NCBI RefSeq assembly: GCF_001613465.1
Contig: NZ_BDCK01000031.1
Coordinates: 124,001 to 188,000, forward strand
DNA length: 64,000 bases
From: Nocardia niwae NBRC 108934 = DSM 45340
GTDB taxonomy: Bacteria > Actinomycetota > Actinomycetes > Mycobacteriales > Mycobacteriaceae
Direction of reading: 5' to 3'
In this document: positions 8,708-17,241 of the stretch, piece by piece
How positions within the stretch are numbered: the stretch's first letter is position 1
Layout of the letters: every line of letters begins with the position of its first letter
Made by a program: the position numbers and the translations under genes
The notes under the pieces: generated by a model
The model's database searches: none
The model's input: the letters and a program-made list of their open reading frames with translations, nothing else
Told to the model about the DNA's origin: nothing

Positions 8708-10272
8708 CGCGCTTCCTTTCGTGGAATCGTCACGGTCACCGCGCTCTCGGGATCCCGTTGGGTGCGGATGCTTCCCCCGTGGCGAGCCACCAGCCGGTGG
8801 ACGAGCGCGAGCCCGAGACCGTGATGGGCGGCTTTGGTGGAATACCCGCGCTGGGACGCGCGCGCGAACATCTCCGCCGACATGCCGGGGCCGCTGTCGG
8901 CGACCCGGATGTAGAGCATGGACTCCGCCGCGGTGTCGCCGCTGTGACGCAGGGTGACCTCCACCCAGCCGGACGTGCTGTCCGCCGCGGCGTCGATCGC
9001 GTTGTCGACGAGATTGCCGACGAGGGTGACGGTTTCGTGCGCCGACAGCGGCTCCACCGAGTCGAGCGCGGTGTCGTCGGTGATCGTCAGCTCGATGCCG
9101 CGTTCGGCGGCCTGGTTCACCTTGCCGAGCAGCAACGCGGCCAGGGCGGGCGCCCCCACCGCGGCGAACAGCCGATCGATCAGCGCCTGGGATAGCTCGA
9201 GTTCCGCGGTGGCGAACTCGACGGCCTCGCGATGGCGGCCCAGCTCGACCATGGTGACCACGGTGTGCAGCCGGTTGGCGGACTCGTGCGCCTGCGCCTG
9301 CAACGACTCCGCGAAGCTGCGCACGGAATCCAATTCGCCCATCACCGCTTGCAATTCGGTGTGGTCGCGGATGGTGATCACCGTGCCGATCGCCCGGCCT
9401 TCCCATTCCACGGTGTCCTGGTTGACCAGCAGGATCCGGTCGGTCGTCACGTGCATCTCGTCGCGGACGGTGCCCCAGCTCATCCGCTGCAACGACAGCG
9501 GGAGGTCGCTGCGCCGCACCTCGCCCGGAGGCAGGTCGAGCAGGCGGCGCGCCTCGTCGTTGACCACCTCGGCGTCCTCGCCGGACGGCCCGAAGACCAC
9601 CAGCCCCTCGTGCACCGAGTGCAGCACGGCGTCGTGGTGCTCGTACATCGCGCGCAACTCGTCGGGTGCCAGGCCGTGCGTCTGCCGCCGCAGCCTGCGG
9701 CTGAGCAGGAACGATCCGCCCGCGGCCAGCACCAGGCCCGCTGCGGCGACGCCGAGGATCACCGGGAGCTGGGTGGCGACCTGGTCGCCGATCTTCGCAC
9801 GGGTCACACCCGCGGAGACCAAGGCGACGATCCGGCCGTTGTCGTGCACCGGCGTCACCGCCCGGATCGAGGGGCCGAGCGTGCCGGTGAAGGTCTCGGT
9901 GAAGGTCTCTCCGGCCAGCGCGCGATCGATAGTGCCGCTGAACGGCAGCCCGATCATCGCGGGATTGGTGTGCGTGTAGCGGGTCCGGTCCGGCGCCATG
10001 ACCACGATGAAGTCCATGCCGGTCTCGTGCCGGATCTCCTCGGTCACCGGCTGCAACAGCGCCGTCGGATCCGCGCTGCGCAGCGCCTCGACGGTGGACG
10101 GCGCGTCGGCGACGCTGACCGCGACGTCGGTGACCTCCCTGGTGGTGGTGACGTCGCTGTCGTGCCTGGCGTCCAGGACCGCGAGCAGCACGCCGATCCC
10201 GATCATCACTGCGAGCACGACCAATTGGAAGACGAACGCCTGCCCGGCGAGGGAGAGCCGACCGCGTCTCAC
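8704..10272 (-). CDS. dctS: Sensor histidine kinase, DcuS/CitA/DctS family
   Basis: Membrane sensor of C4-dicarboxylates or citrate. TM1 is about residues 12-34 and TM2 about 170-192, bracketing an extracytoplasmic PAS-like sensor with the RYTHTNPAMIG motif of this family. A cytoplasmic PAS lies at about 205-310. The phosphoacceptor is His329 in QAQAHESANRLHT, followed by an HATPase domain with VADSGPGM and GLGLALV. It has 522 residues and a GTG start with GGAGG about six bases upstream. It is divergent from dctA, so sensor, regulator and transporter form one locus. Confidence 0.9.
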   Translation of the reverse strand: MRRGRLSLAGQAFVFQLVVLAVMIGIGVLLAVLDARHDSDVTTTREVTDVAVSVADAPSTVEALRSADPTALLQPVTEEIRHETGMDFIVVMAPDRTRYTHTNPAMIGLPFSGTIDRALAGETFTETFTGTLGPSIRAVTPVHDNGRIVALVSAGVTRAKIGDQVATQLPVILGVAAAGLVLAAGGSFLLSRRLRRQTHGLAPDELRAMYEHHDAVLHSVHEGLVVFGPSGEDAEVVNDEARRLLDLPPGEVRRSDLPLSLQRMSWGTVRDEMHVTTDRILLVNQDTVEWEGRAIGTVITIRDHTELQAVMGELDSVRSFAESLQAQAHESANRLHTVVTMVELGRHREAVEFATAELELSQALIDRLFAAVGAPALAALLLGKVNQAAERGIELTITDDTALDSVEPLSAHETVTLVGNLVDNAIDAAADSTSGWVEVTLRHSGDTAAESMLYIRVADSGPGMSAEMFARASQRGYSTKAAHHGLGLALVHRLVARHGGSIRTQRDPESAVTVTIPRKEAR

Positions 10273-10307
10273 AAGCTCTGCCTCCGCTGAACGTAATGCA
10301 CCAAACA

Positions 10308-10321
10308 GTGACCGGGATCAC
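10308..10321. promoter_or_regulatory. CRP-like palindrome in the dctS / dctA promoter region
   Basis: GTGA-N6-TCAC, the core of the CRP consensus TGTGA-N6-TCACA, lies midway between the divergent dctS and dctA starts. A cAMP-CRP input at a C4-dicarboxylate transporter would make sense, but the outer bases deviate. Confidence 0.4.
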
Positions 10322-10394
10322 CCGGCCGACCATCATTCTGCCTGGAAGGCGTGAGCCACCTCGCGTCGGTACCGTTCGAAGGGAAATCCTCGCT

Positions 10395-11759
10395 ATGAGC
10401 GACTCGACTCGCACGCGGCGCGACCGCACTCATTGGCTGTATCTGGCCGTCATCGTGGCGGTGGTCGCGGGCGTCCTCGTCGGCTGGCTGGCGCCCGGCG
10501 CCGCGCAGTCGTTCGCCCCGTTGGGGACCATCTTCGTCAACCTCATCAAGATGATGATCGCTCCCGTCATCTTCTGCACCATCGTGCTCGGGATCGGCTC
10601 GGTGCGCGCGGCGGCCACCGTCGGCAAGGTGGGCGGACTGGCCATCGGCTACTTCCTCGTCATGTCGACCATCGCGCTCGGAATCGGTCTCGTCGTCGGC
10701 AATCTGCTGCAACCCGGCGCGGGACTGAATATCGCCAAGTCGACCAAGGCCGGGCACGACCTGGCCAACACCGCGCACAGCGCGGGCGGCACCTGGGAAT
10801 TCATCCAGAACATCGTTCCGTCCACGTTGTTGTCCTCGCTCACCGCGGGCAACGTCCTGCAGGCGCTGTTCGTCGCGCTGCTGGTCGGCTTCGCGGTGCA
10901 GGCCATGGGCACGGCGGGCGAGCCGATCCTGCGTGGGGTGGCGCTGCTGCAGAAACTCGTGTTCCGGATCCTGGTGATGATCCTGTGGCTGGCGCCGATC
11001 GGCGCGTTCGGCGCGATCGCGAACGTGGTCGGCAAGACCGGCCTGGACGCGGTGGTGAAGCTGGGCACGCTGATGATCGCGTTCTACCTCACTTGCGTGG
11101 TGTTCGTCTTCGGCGTGCTCGGCATGCTGCTGTGGAGCGTCTCGCGGGTGTCGATCTTCAAGCTGGTGCGCTATCTCGCCCGGGAGTACCTGTTGATTCT
11201 CGCGACCTCGTCGTCGGAGTCGGCGCTGCCCCGGCTGATCGCGAAGATGGACCACCTGGGCGTGGAACGCACCACCGTAGGCGTCGTCGTGCCGACCGGC
11301 TATTCGTTCAACCTCGACGGCACCGCCATCTACCTGACCATGGCGTCGCTGTTCATCGCCGAGGCGATGGGCAAACCGCTGTCCATCGGCGAGCAGCTCG
11401 GGCTGCTGCTGTTCATGATCGTCGCGTCCAAGGGCGCGGCCGGCGTCACCGGCGCGGGACTGGCCACGCTGGCGGGCGGATTGCAGAGTCATCGGCCCGA
11501 GTTGCTCGACGGTGTCGGCTTGATCGTGGGGATCGACCGCTTCATGTCGGAGGCGCGAGCACTGACCAATTTCTCCGGCAACGCGGTCGCGACGGTGCTG
11601 ATCGGCACCTGGACCAAGACCGTCGACGTGGACCGGGTGCGCGAGGTGCTCGATCGCAAGGTGCCTTTCGACGAGCGGACCATGGTCGACGACGACCACG
11701 GCACGCTGAGGGCGCCGACCGCGCATGAGGCCGAGTCCGTAGATCTGGTCAAGGCATGA
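10395..11759 (+). CDS. dctA: C4-dicarboxylate transporter DctA (dicarboxylate/amino acid:cation symporter)
   Basis: Sodium/proton-coupled importer of succinate, fumarate and malate in the SDF/DAACS family. It has 454 residues with repeated hydrophobic segments from about residue 14. The family signature is seen in the serine-rich LATSSSESALPRL hairpin and the GYSFNLDGTAIYLT motif, which form the substrate site; GNAVATVLIG near the end is also typical. The start is ATG 10395, with only a modest GAAGGGAAA upstream. A strong hairpin follows the gene. It is expected to be controlled by the divergent DctS/DctR pair. Confidence 0.92.
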   Translation: MSDSTRTRRDRTHWLYLAVIVAVVAGVLVGWLAPGAAQSFAPLGTIFVNLIKMMIAPVIFCTIVLGIGSVRAAATVGKVGGLAIGYFLVMSTIALGIGLVVGNLLQPGAGLNIAKSTKAGHDLANTAHSAGGTWEFIQNIVPSTLLSSLTAGNVLQALFVALLVGFAVQAMGTAGEPILRGVALLQKLVFRILVMILWLAPIGAFGAIANVVGKTGLDAVVKLGTLMIAFYLTCVVFVFGVLGMLLWSVSRVSIFKLVRYLAREYLLILATSSSESALPRLIAKMDHLGVERTTVGVVVPTGYSFNLDGTAIYLTMASLFIAEAMGKPLSIGEQLGLLLFMIVASKGAAGVTGAGLATLAGGLQSHRPELLDGVGLIVGIDRFMSEARALTNFSGNAVATVLIGTWTKTVDVDRVREVLDRKVPFDERTMVDDDHGTLRAPTAHEAESVDLVKA

Positions 11760-11830
11760 GGGTGGACAGAGCCCGGACGTAGCGCCGGGCCGGGTGAAGC
11801 GTGGCAGCCGCCCGGCCGCACGGTGAATGT

Positions 11831-11868
11831 CGAAGGGCCCGCAGATCCGCTGATCTGCGGGCCCTTCG
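11831..11868. terminator. Bidirectional hairpin terminator
   Basis: A perfect 16-base inverted repeat (arms 11831-11846 and 11853-11868) with a tiny loop sits between the convergent dctA and DUF4287 genes. There is no U-run, as is common in actinobacteria. Confidence 0.75.
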
Positions 11869-11880
11869 ACGCGTCCGGGA

Positions 11881-12096
11881 TCAGGCCCCCCACTTCTCCG
11901 GATTCAGGTGGTGCTGGGTGAGCGCGGTGGCGTGGCCGTGCCCGAATCCATGCTCTGTCTTCAGCCACTCGACGAGTTCTTTGTGCGAGGTCAGTCCCGA
12001 TTCCCGCATGGCGGCCTTCCACTCCTCGATCGCGCGGCCGTACTTGGCCTCGATGGAGGGGAAGTAGGACGCGGGGCCGTGCGGCTTGGTGGCCAT
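11881..12096 (-). CDS. DUF4287 domain protein
   Basis: A 71-residue soluble protein that matches the DUF4287 family: YFPSIEAKYGR near residue 11, then KELVEWLKTEHGFGHGHATAL. No catalytic motif or membrane segment is visible. The ATG at 12096 is preceded by AAGGAGAACG, a strong ribosome site. It converges on dctA and appears to be monocistronic. Molecular function is unknown; actinobacterial homologues are small stand-alone proteins. Confidence 0.75.
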   Translation of the reverse strand: MATKPHGPASYFPSIEAKYGRAIEEWKAAMRESGLTSHKELVEWLKTEHGFGHGHATALTQHHLNPEKWGA

Positions 12097-12174
12097 GGTC
12101 GTTCTCCTTGCTCGTCGTGCGTTCGATAGTGGGGACCGAGCGGGCTCCGCAAAGTCGTCGGTGGTCCCGGGGAA

Positions 12175-12188
12175 GTGATCGGGATCAC
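12175..12188. promoter_or_regulatory. CRP-like palindrome upstream of the DUF4287 gene
   Basis: GTGATCGGGATCAC is a GTGA-N6-TCAC site about 80 bases upstream of the DUF4287 start. Together with flanking bases it differs at only one inner position from the dctA site (AGTGAYCGGGATCACC). Confidence 0.35.
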
Positions 12189-12248
12189 CGAAGGCTGTAC
12201 TCCGTCATATGCAGTCACCCCGCGGACGACCGACCGAAATCCCTCGAC

Positions 12249-12674
12249 TCAGGCGGGCACGCCGACCGCATCTGCCGTGCGGCGCTGGGCCACACTGTGT
12301 TCCCGGATCAGGAGTCCACCGGTCAGCGCCACCAGGGCGGCGGTCAGGCCGTGGATGCCGAATGCCGCGGCCGCCGAACCGTTCCAGCTCAGCACGGTGA
12401 GCATGTCGCCCACCGGCACGAGGGCGACCACCGAGGTCACGATGCCGAGCGCGTAGCGCTGTCGCAGGCCGAGCAGGATCAGGATCAACACGCCGAAGAC
12501 GGTGTCGCGCACGCCTTTGAGGTTCATGAACGCCGCCGCGTCACCCTCCGGCCAGGCGGGCAGTCCGAAGCCCGGGGCGATGGCGTCCGGCGTGAACAGG
12601 TAGCTGATCCCGATGTAGAGGATGAACGCCGCGCCGATCAAGGACAGGACAGTGGCGATACGGGAGAGGGTCAT
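12249..12674 (-). CDS. DUF4267 family membrane protein
   Basis: A 141-residue integral membrane protein with four hydrophobic stretches (about residues 8-28, 52-70, 76-98, 102-124) and the LKGVRDTVFGVL segment typical of DUF4267. Its ATG follows AGGAG. It is divergent from a TetR regulator, and the 110-base gap holds two copies of one palindrome, so it is very likely that regulator's target. The cargo or role is unknown; such small four-helix proteins often sit next to their own repressors. Confidence 0.75.
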   Translation of the reverse strand: MTLSRIATVLSLIGAAFILYIGISYLFTPDAIAPGFGLPAWPEGDAAAFMNLKGVRDTVFGVLILILLGLRQRYALGIVTSVVALVPVGDMLTVLSWNGSAAAAFGIHGLTAALVALTGGLLIREHSVAQRRTADAVGVPA

Positions 12675-12710
12675 GGCGATGCTCCTGACTCAAAATCTAT
12701 GCCTTCGATA

Positions 12711-12725
12711 TCTAGCGTTGCTAGA
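12711..12725. promoter_or_regulatory. TetR operator copy 1
   Basis: TCTAGCGTTGCTAGA: palindromic arms TCTAGC and GCTAGA around GTT. It lies about 37 bases before the DUF4267 start, in its promoter region. Confidence 0.65.
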
Positions 12726-12760
12726 TCTGATACTGAGCCTAAACGAGCTTCGATAGATTG

Positions 12761-12775
12761 TCTAGCGACGCTAGA
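12761..12775. promoter_or_regulatory. TetR operator copy 2, overlapping the regulator's -10
   Basis: TCTAGCGACGCTAGA has the same arms as copy 1 and lies 50 bases away. It overlaps TAGAAT (12772-12777), a -10 hexamer seven bases before the regulator's ATG, so the regulator should shut off its own leaderless transcript. Confidence 0.65.
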
Positions 12776-12784
12776 ATTCTCGGA

Positions 12785-13369
12785 ATGACCACTCACACGC
12801 GTAAGGAACGCGAGCGGGCCGAACGCAGGCAGCGCATCATCGACACCGCACGCGAACTCGCCGAAGCACAGGGCTGGGAGGCGGTCACCGTGCGTCGTCT
12901 CGCCGCACGGATCGAATACAGCCAACCCGTGCTGTACAGCCACTTCACCGGCAAGTCGGCGATCGTCTCGGCGGTCGCGGAGAAGGGCTTCGCCGAACTG
13001 ACCGAGGTCCTGCGGCGCGCGCAGGACAGGGCCTCCGATGACGCCGGCCGACTGCGTGCGGCCGCCCGCGCCTACCTGGAATTCGCCGCGGCCAATCCGG
13101 CGCTCTACGACGCGATGTTCTCGATGAGCACCGATCTCACCTTCGGCCTCGAAGCGCCCCGGACGCCGCGCGAGACGTGGAGCGAACTGGGAGCCACGTT
13201 CCGCCCCTTTCCCGGCGAGCTGGACCTCGGCGTTCGTATCGAGGTCGCTTGTTGCACTCTGCACGGCCTTGCCACTCTGGAAGGCGGCGGCCGGATCCGA
13301 CCGGAGCTGCGCGACCAGCGAATCGACCTCCTGGTGGCGGAATGGCTCGCCGCGATGGGCACGAGCTAG
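12785..13369 (+). CDS. TetR/AcrR family repressor (WHG-type)
   Basis: A 194-residue one-component repressor. The N-terminal helix-turn-helix covers about residues 10-57, with RQRIIDTARELAEAQG and the recognition part IEYSQPVLYSHFTGK; the rest is the ligand/dimer domain with the NPALYDAMFS segment of the WHG class. The ATG at 12785 lacks a Shine-Dalgarno sequence but lies seven bases after TAGAAT, so it is probably leaderless. It is divergent from the DUF4267 gene and flanked by two matching operators. Ligand unknown. Confidence 0.88.
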   Translation: MTTHTRKERERAERRQRIIDTARELAEAQGWEAVTVRRLAARIEYSQPVLYSHFTGKSAIVSAVAEKGFAELTEVLRRAQDRASDDAGRLRAAARAYLEFAAANPALYDAMFSMSTDLTFGLEAPRTPRETWSELGATFRPFPGELDLGVRIEVACCTLHGLATLEGGGRIRPELRDQRIDLLVAEWLAAMGTS

Positions 13370-13403
13370 CGGCGGGGCGCGCGGTCCGCCGTCCTCGACG
13401 TGT

Positions 13404-13427
13404 GCCGGGCGCCGGCCGCTGCCCGGC
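13404..13427. terminator. Hairpin after the TetR gene
   Basis: Seven-base arms GCCGGGC and GCCCGGC with a ten-base loop, 35 bases after the TetR stop. Plausible terminator, but weak in such GC-rich DNA. Confidence 0.35.
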
Positions 13428-13523
13428 GCGCCGTGCTCGGCCACCCAGCACGTCCGTGACCGAGTCGGGCGCGGTCGGTGTCGGCGAGCGCGTCGAAGAC
13501 CGGTCGGCCGGTAGCGTGGGGGT

Positions 13524-14993
13524 ATGGCTGATGTGGTGGTGGTCGGTTCCGGTCCGAACGGACTCGCCGCCGCGGTGATCCTGGCCCGGGCGGGGCTCGC
13601 CGTGGAGGTGTACGAGGCGGAGGCGACGGCTGGAGGTGGTTCCCGTACAGCGGAACTGACACTGCCCGGCTACCACCACGACGTGTGCGCAGGCGCGCAT
13701 CCGATGGCGGCGGCCTCCCCGTTCTTCCGGGCATTCGACCTGACCGCGCACGGTGTGGAACTGCTCGCGCCGGAGGTCTCCTACGCGCATCCGCTGGATG
13801 GCGGCGTGGCCGGACTCGCCTGGCGGGACCTGGAACGGACAGTCGACCACCTCGGCGCCGACGGTCCCACCTGGCGCAAGCTGTTCGCCCCGCTGATACG
13901 GCACTGGCCGGACGTGGTCGACCTCGCGATGTCGGATCTGCGCCGCGTCCCGTCCGGGCTCGCGACCGCGACACGTTTCGGCCTGCGCACGCTGGAGCAG
14001 GGTTCGCCGCTGTGGGACATCAGGTTCCGCGAGCAGATCGCGCCCGCCCTGCTCACCGGCATCGCCACGCACGCGATCATCCCCCCGCGCGCCATCACGG
14101 CCGCGGGCGCGGCGCTGTTGCTCGGCACGCTCGCCCATGTCGGGGGCTGGGTGATTCCACGCGGCGGTAGTCAGGCCATTCCCGACGCGCTCATCGCCGA
14201 CCTCGAACGTCTCGGCGGCCGGGTGCACACCGGGCGCCGGGTCGACTCGCTCGACGAGTTCGCCGATGCCCGCGCCGTTCTGCTCGACCTGGCCCCTGCC
14301 GAACTGCTGCGCATCGCCGAGCACAGGTTGCCCGCGCGGTACGCGAAGCGACTGCGGCGATTCCGGTACGGCGGCGCGGCGTGCAAGATCGACTTCGCGC
14401 TCTCCGGGCCGGTGCCGTGGCAGGCCGAGGGCTGCGCACTGTCGGGAACGGTGCACGTCATCGGCACCCGTGCCGAGGCCATGGCCGCAGAGCACGCCGT
14501 GGCTATGGGTCGGCACGCCGAACGGCCCTATGTGCTGTCCATCCAGCCCGGCGTGGTCGACCCCACTCGCGCGCCCGCGGGCGGCCACACCTTCTACACC
14601 TATGCCCACGTGCCCAACGGCTCCACCCGTGATGTCAGCGACGACGTGATCGCTCAGGTCGAGCGGTTCGCGCCGGGTTTCCGTGATCTGATCATCGCGA
14701 AGAATGTGATCACCGCCGCGCAAATGCCCTCGCACAACGCGAACTACATCGGCGGCGACATCTCCGCCGGGGCGATGACCCTGCGGCAGTTCGCGTTTCG
14801 CCCCGCCCCGCGCTGGAACCCCTACGGCACACCGATCCCCGGCGTCTATCTGTGCTCGTCGGCGACCCCGCCCGGCCCAGGGGTGCATGGCATGAGCGGG
14901 CTGCATGCCGCGCGCCACGCCCTGCGCGACCGCTTCGGGGTTCGCACCGATCCCCTCGACCTCCTACGCACTCCCGCTTTCCAGCACCGCTGA
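13524..14993 (+). CDS. Phytoene desaturase-like FAD-dependent oxidoreductase
   Basis: A 489-residue flavoenzyme of the phytoene dehydrogenase / COG1233 superfamily. The FAD-binding dinucleotide motif VVGSGPNGLAAA is at residues 6-17, followed by the family GGGSRT turn, and a C-terminal FAD contact block, CSSATPPGPGVHGMSG. It is not linked to carotenoid genes here, so carotenoid desaturation is not established; many actinobacterial members have unknown substrates. The start is the ATG closest to the Rossmann motif. It is convergent with the CDF transporter gene. Confidence 0.8.
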   Translation: MADVVVVGSGPNGLAAAVILARAGLAVEVYEAEATAGGGSRTAELTLPGYHHDVCAGAHPMAAASPFFRAFDLTAHGVELLAPEVSYAHPLDGGVAGLAWRDLERTVDHLGADGPTWRKLFAPLIRHWPDVVDLAMSDLRRVPSGLATATRFGLRTLEQGSPLWDIRFREQIAPALLTGIATHAIIPPRAITAAGAALLLGTLAHVGGWVIPRGGSQAIPDALIADLERLGGRVHTGRRVDSLDEFADARAVLLDLAPAELLRIAEHRLPARYAKRLRRFRYGGAACKIDFALSGPVPWQAEGCALSGTVHVIGTRAEAMAAEHAVAMGRHAERPYVLSIQPGVVDPTRAPAGGHTFYTYAHVPNGSTRDVSDDVIAQVERFAPGFRDLIIAKNVITAAQMPSHNANYIGGDISAGAMTLRQFAFRPAPRWNPYGTPIPGVYLCSSATPPGPGVHGMSGLHAARHALRDRFGVRTDPLDLLRTPAFQHR

Positions 14994-15019
14994 CAGCGGA
15001 CGCCGTTCCTCGCGTGGTG

Positions 15020-15946
15020 CTATCCCTTGGCGAGTTCGGTGCGGTAGAGGTCGGGTTCCAGGTAGATGACGCGTGCCGCGGGCACCGCCGCGCGGACACG
15101 CGACTCGGCGTCGTCGATGGCGTCGGCGATCGCCGCGACGTCGAGGCCGGGCACCACGCCGACCTTCGCGGCCACGAGCAGCTCCTCCGGGCCGAGGTAC
15201 TGGGTCTTGAGGTGGATCACCCGGTCGATACGCGTCGAGTCGACCAGGTTCGCGCGGATCCGCCGGTTCTCCTCCGGCGTGGCGCCCTCACCGATCAGTA
15301 GGCTCTGCATCTCCACGATCAGCACGATCGCGATCACGCCGAGCAGCCCGCCGATCGCCAGCGTGCCGATGCCGTCCCAGATCGGGTCGTCGGTGAGCAT
15401 GGTCAGGCCGACGCCCGCGAACGCGAAGACCAGACCGATCAGCGCCCCGGTGTCCTCCAGCAGCACCACCGGAAGCTCCGGGCTGCGCGAGTTGCGGATG
15501 AACCGCCACCAGCTCGCGGTGCCCTTGAGCGGAGCGGACTCGCGCACCGCTGTGGTGAAGCTGTAGGTCTCCAGCGCGATCGCGATCAGCAGGATGACGA
15601 CCGCGACGATCGGCGAACTCAGTTCCTCCGGATGCTGGATCTTGTGGATGCCCTCGTAGATGGCGTAGCCGGAGCCGAGGGTGAACAACACCAGCGCCAC
15701 GATGAACGAGTAGAAGTACCGGTTGCGCGCGTAACCGAACGGGTGCAGCTCATCGGCTTCCTTCGCGGCGCGTTGCTGACCCAGCAGCAGCAGTCCCTGA
15801 TTGCCCGTGTCGGCCACGGAGTGCACGGCCTCGGCGAGCATCGACCCCGATCCCGTGATCGCCGCACCGACGAACTTCGCCGCGGCGATCCCCGCGTTCG
15901 CGGTCAACGCCGCGATGATCGCCTTCTTGCCACCGCCAGCCGACAT
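15020..15946 (-). CDS. Cation diffusion facilitator family transporter
   Basis: Membrane antiporter of the CDF family, which exports divalent metals such as zinc, iron or manganese in exchange for protons. It has 308 residues, several hydrophobic helices, and the TM2 metal-site signature HSVAD with His42 and Asp46. A second acidic site LLEDTGALIG lies in the middle, and a cytoplasmic C-terminal domain of about 80 residues follows. The ATG at 15946 is supported by AGAGAGGA upstream; the longer open frame has no good ribosome site. It lies 74 bases after manA. Metal specificity is unclear. Confidence 0.85.
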   Translation of the reverse strand: MSAGGGKKAIIAALTANAGIAAAKFVGAAITGSGSMLAEAVHSVADTGNQGLLLLGQQRAAKEADELHPFGYARNRYFYSFIVALVLFTLGSGYAIYEGIHKIQHPEELSSPIVAVVILLIAIALETYSFTTAVRESAPLKGTASWWRFIRNSRSPELPVVLLEDTGALIGLVFAFAGVGLTMLTDDPIWDGIGTLAIGGLLGVIAIVLIVEMQSLLIGEGATPEENRRIRANLVDSTRIDRVIHLKTQYLGPEELLVAAKVGVVPGLDVAAIADAIDDAESRVRAAVPAARVIYLEPDLYRTELAKG

Positions 15947-16020
15947 GGAAGCATGTCCTCTCTGTTTTCCAGCTACCCGCGAACAGACTAGGGCACCGGG
16001 TACCGGGCGTTCCGGATCGG

Positions 16021-17241
16021 TCAGCCGGCCGCACCGACGCAGGCGCAGAACAGCTGGACCTCGCCGTCCACCGCCTGCGCGCGAATGTCGGTGTCGGTGG
16101 CGGAGATCCAGGCCGCGCCGCCCCGGGTGAGCTCCAACGACGAGCCGTCCCGGAACAGCCGCACCGTTCCCGCCGTGCACAGCACGATGCCCGGCCCGGC
16201 CGCGGTCAACGGCACCCGCGCGGAACCGGCGACCAGGTCGAAGCGGCGCAGCGCGAACTCCGGGGCGGGCGTGCGATAGCGCACCGAGCCGTCGCCGGCC
16301 GGTTCGGGCAGCACCACCGGTAAGCCGATCGGCTCGAAATCCAGCACACGCAACAGTTCCGGTACGTCGACGTGTTTCGGGGTGAGGCCGCCACGCAGCA
16401 CATTGTCGGAGTTGGCCATGATCTCTACGCCCACCCCGCGCAAGTAGGCATGCAGGTTCCCGGCTGCGAGGAACAAGCCCTGCCCTGGCTCCAACGTCAC
16501 GCGGTTCAGCAGCAGCGCCGCCAGCACCCCCGCGTCACCGGGGTATGCCTCGGCGAGTTCGAGCGTCGTGCGCGCCTCGGCCGTGAACTCGCGGGAGCCC
16601 TTGCCGGACAGGTACCGCACACAGCCGTCGAGCACCTCGGGCAGCAACGTGGCCAGCACCGGCTGCGGCAGCGTGATCCAGGTGGTGAACAGGGTGCGCA
16701 GGCCCGCCGAATCCGGCTGGGCGGCGAGGAGTTCGCAATAGGAGCGCAACCCGTCCACCGCCAGCGCGCGCAGCAACGCGACGGTGCGGTCCGGATCGCG
16801 GAAACCGGCCAGCGCCTCGAAACGCTCCAGCGCGACGACCAGCTCGGGTTTGTGGTTCTCGTCGCGATAGTTGCGCAGCGGGGAATCGAACGGCACCTTG
16901 GCCAGATTCTCTCGATCGAAGCCTGCTCGCGCCTGCTGCGTGCTCGGATGCGCCTGCAGCGACAGCGGCTCCTCCGCCGCGAGGACCTTGAGCAGGAACG
17001 GCAGTTTGCCGCCGAATCGGGTTGCGGCGGAGCCCAGCTCCCGTTCCGGGTCACCGGCGATCAGGTCCAGCAGCGAGGTGGTGCGGTCGCCGACCCGCAC
17101 GTGCGCCGGGTCGGCGGGGTGGGCGCCGAACCACAGTTCGGCCTCCGGATGCGCGGACGGCACCGGCCTGCCGCACAGCTGAGCGAGCGCGGTGCGCGAG
17201 CCCCAGGCATACGAGCGCAGCGCACCAACGAGTTCGTGCAC
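16021..17241 (-). CDS. manA: Mannose-6-phosphate isomerase, class I
   Basis: Zinc enzyme interconverting fructose-6-phosphate and mannose-6-phosphate, the entry to GDP-mannose. Zinc-ligand motifs are the QAHP around residue 97 and NHKPE around residue 131, with a further His in the FLAAGNLHAY block. It has 406 residues, normal for the class. The GTG start overlaps the upstream TAG stop by one base (TAGTG), so it is coupled to the SIS-like gene. With the phosphomannomutase two genes upstream and manB at 1.2 kb, the whole route to GDP-mannose is in this window. Confidence 0.9.
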   Translation of the reverse strand: MHELVGALRSYAWGSRTALAQLCGRPVPSAHPEAELWFGAHPADPAHVRVGDRTTSLLDLIAGDPERELGSAATRFGGKLPFLLKVLAAEEPLSLQAHPSTQQARAGFDRENLAKVPFDSPLRNYRDENHKPELVVALERFEALAGFRDPDRTVALLRALAVDGLRSYCELLAAQPDSAGLRTLFTTWITLPQPVLATLLPEVLDGCVRYLSGKGSREFTAEARTTLELAEAYPGDAGVLAALLLNRVTLEPGQGLFLAAGNLHAYLRGVGVEIMANSDNVLRGGLTPKHVDVPELLRVLDFEPIGLPVVLPEPAGDGSVRYRTPAPEFALRRFDLVAGSARVPLTAAGPGIVLCTAGTVRLFRDGSSLELTRGGAAWISATDTDIRAQAVDGEVQLFCACVGAAG

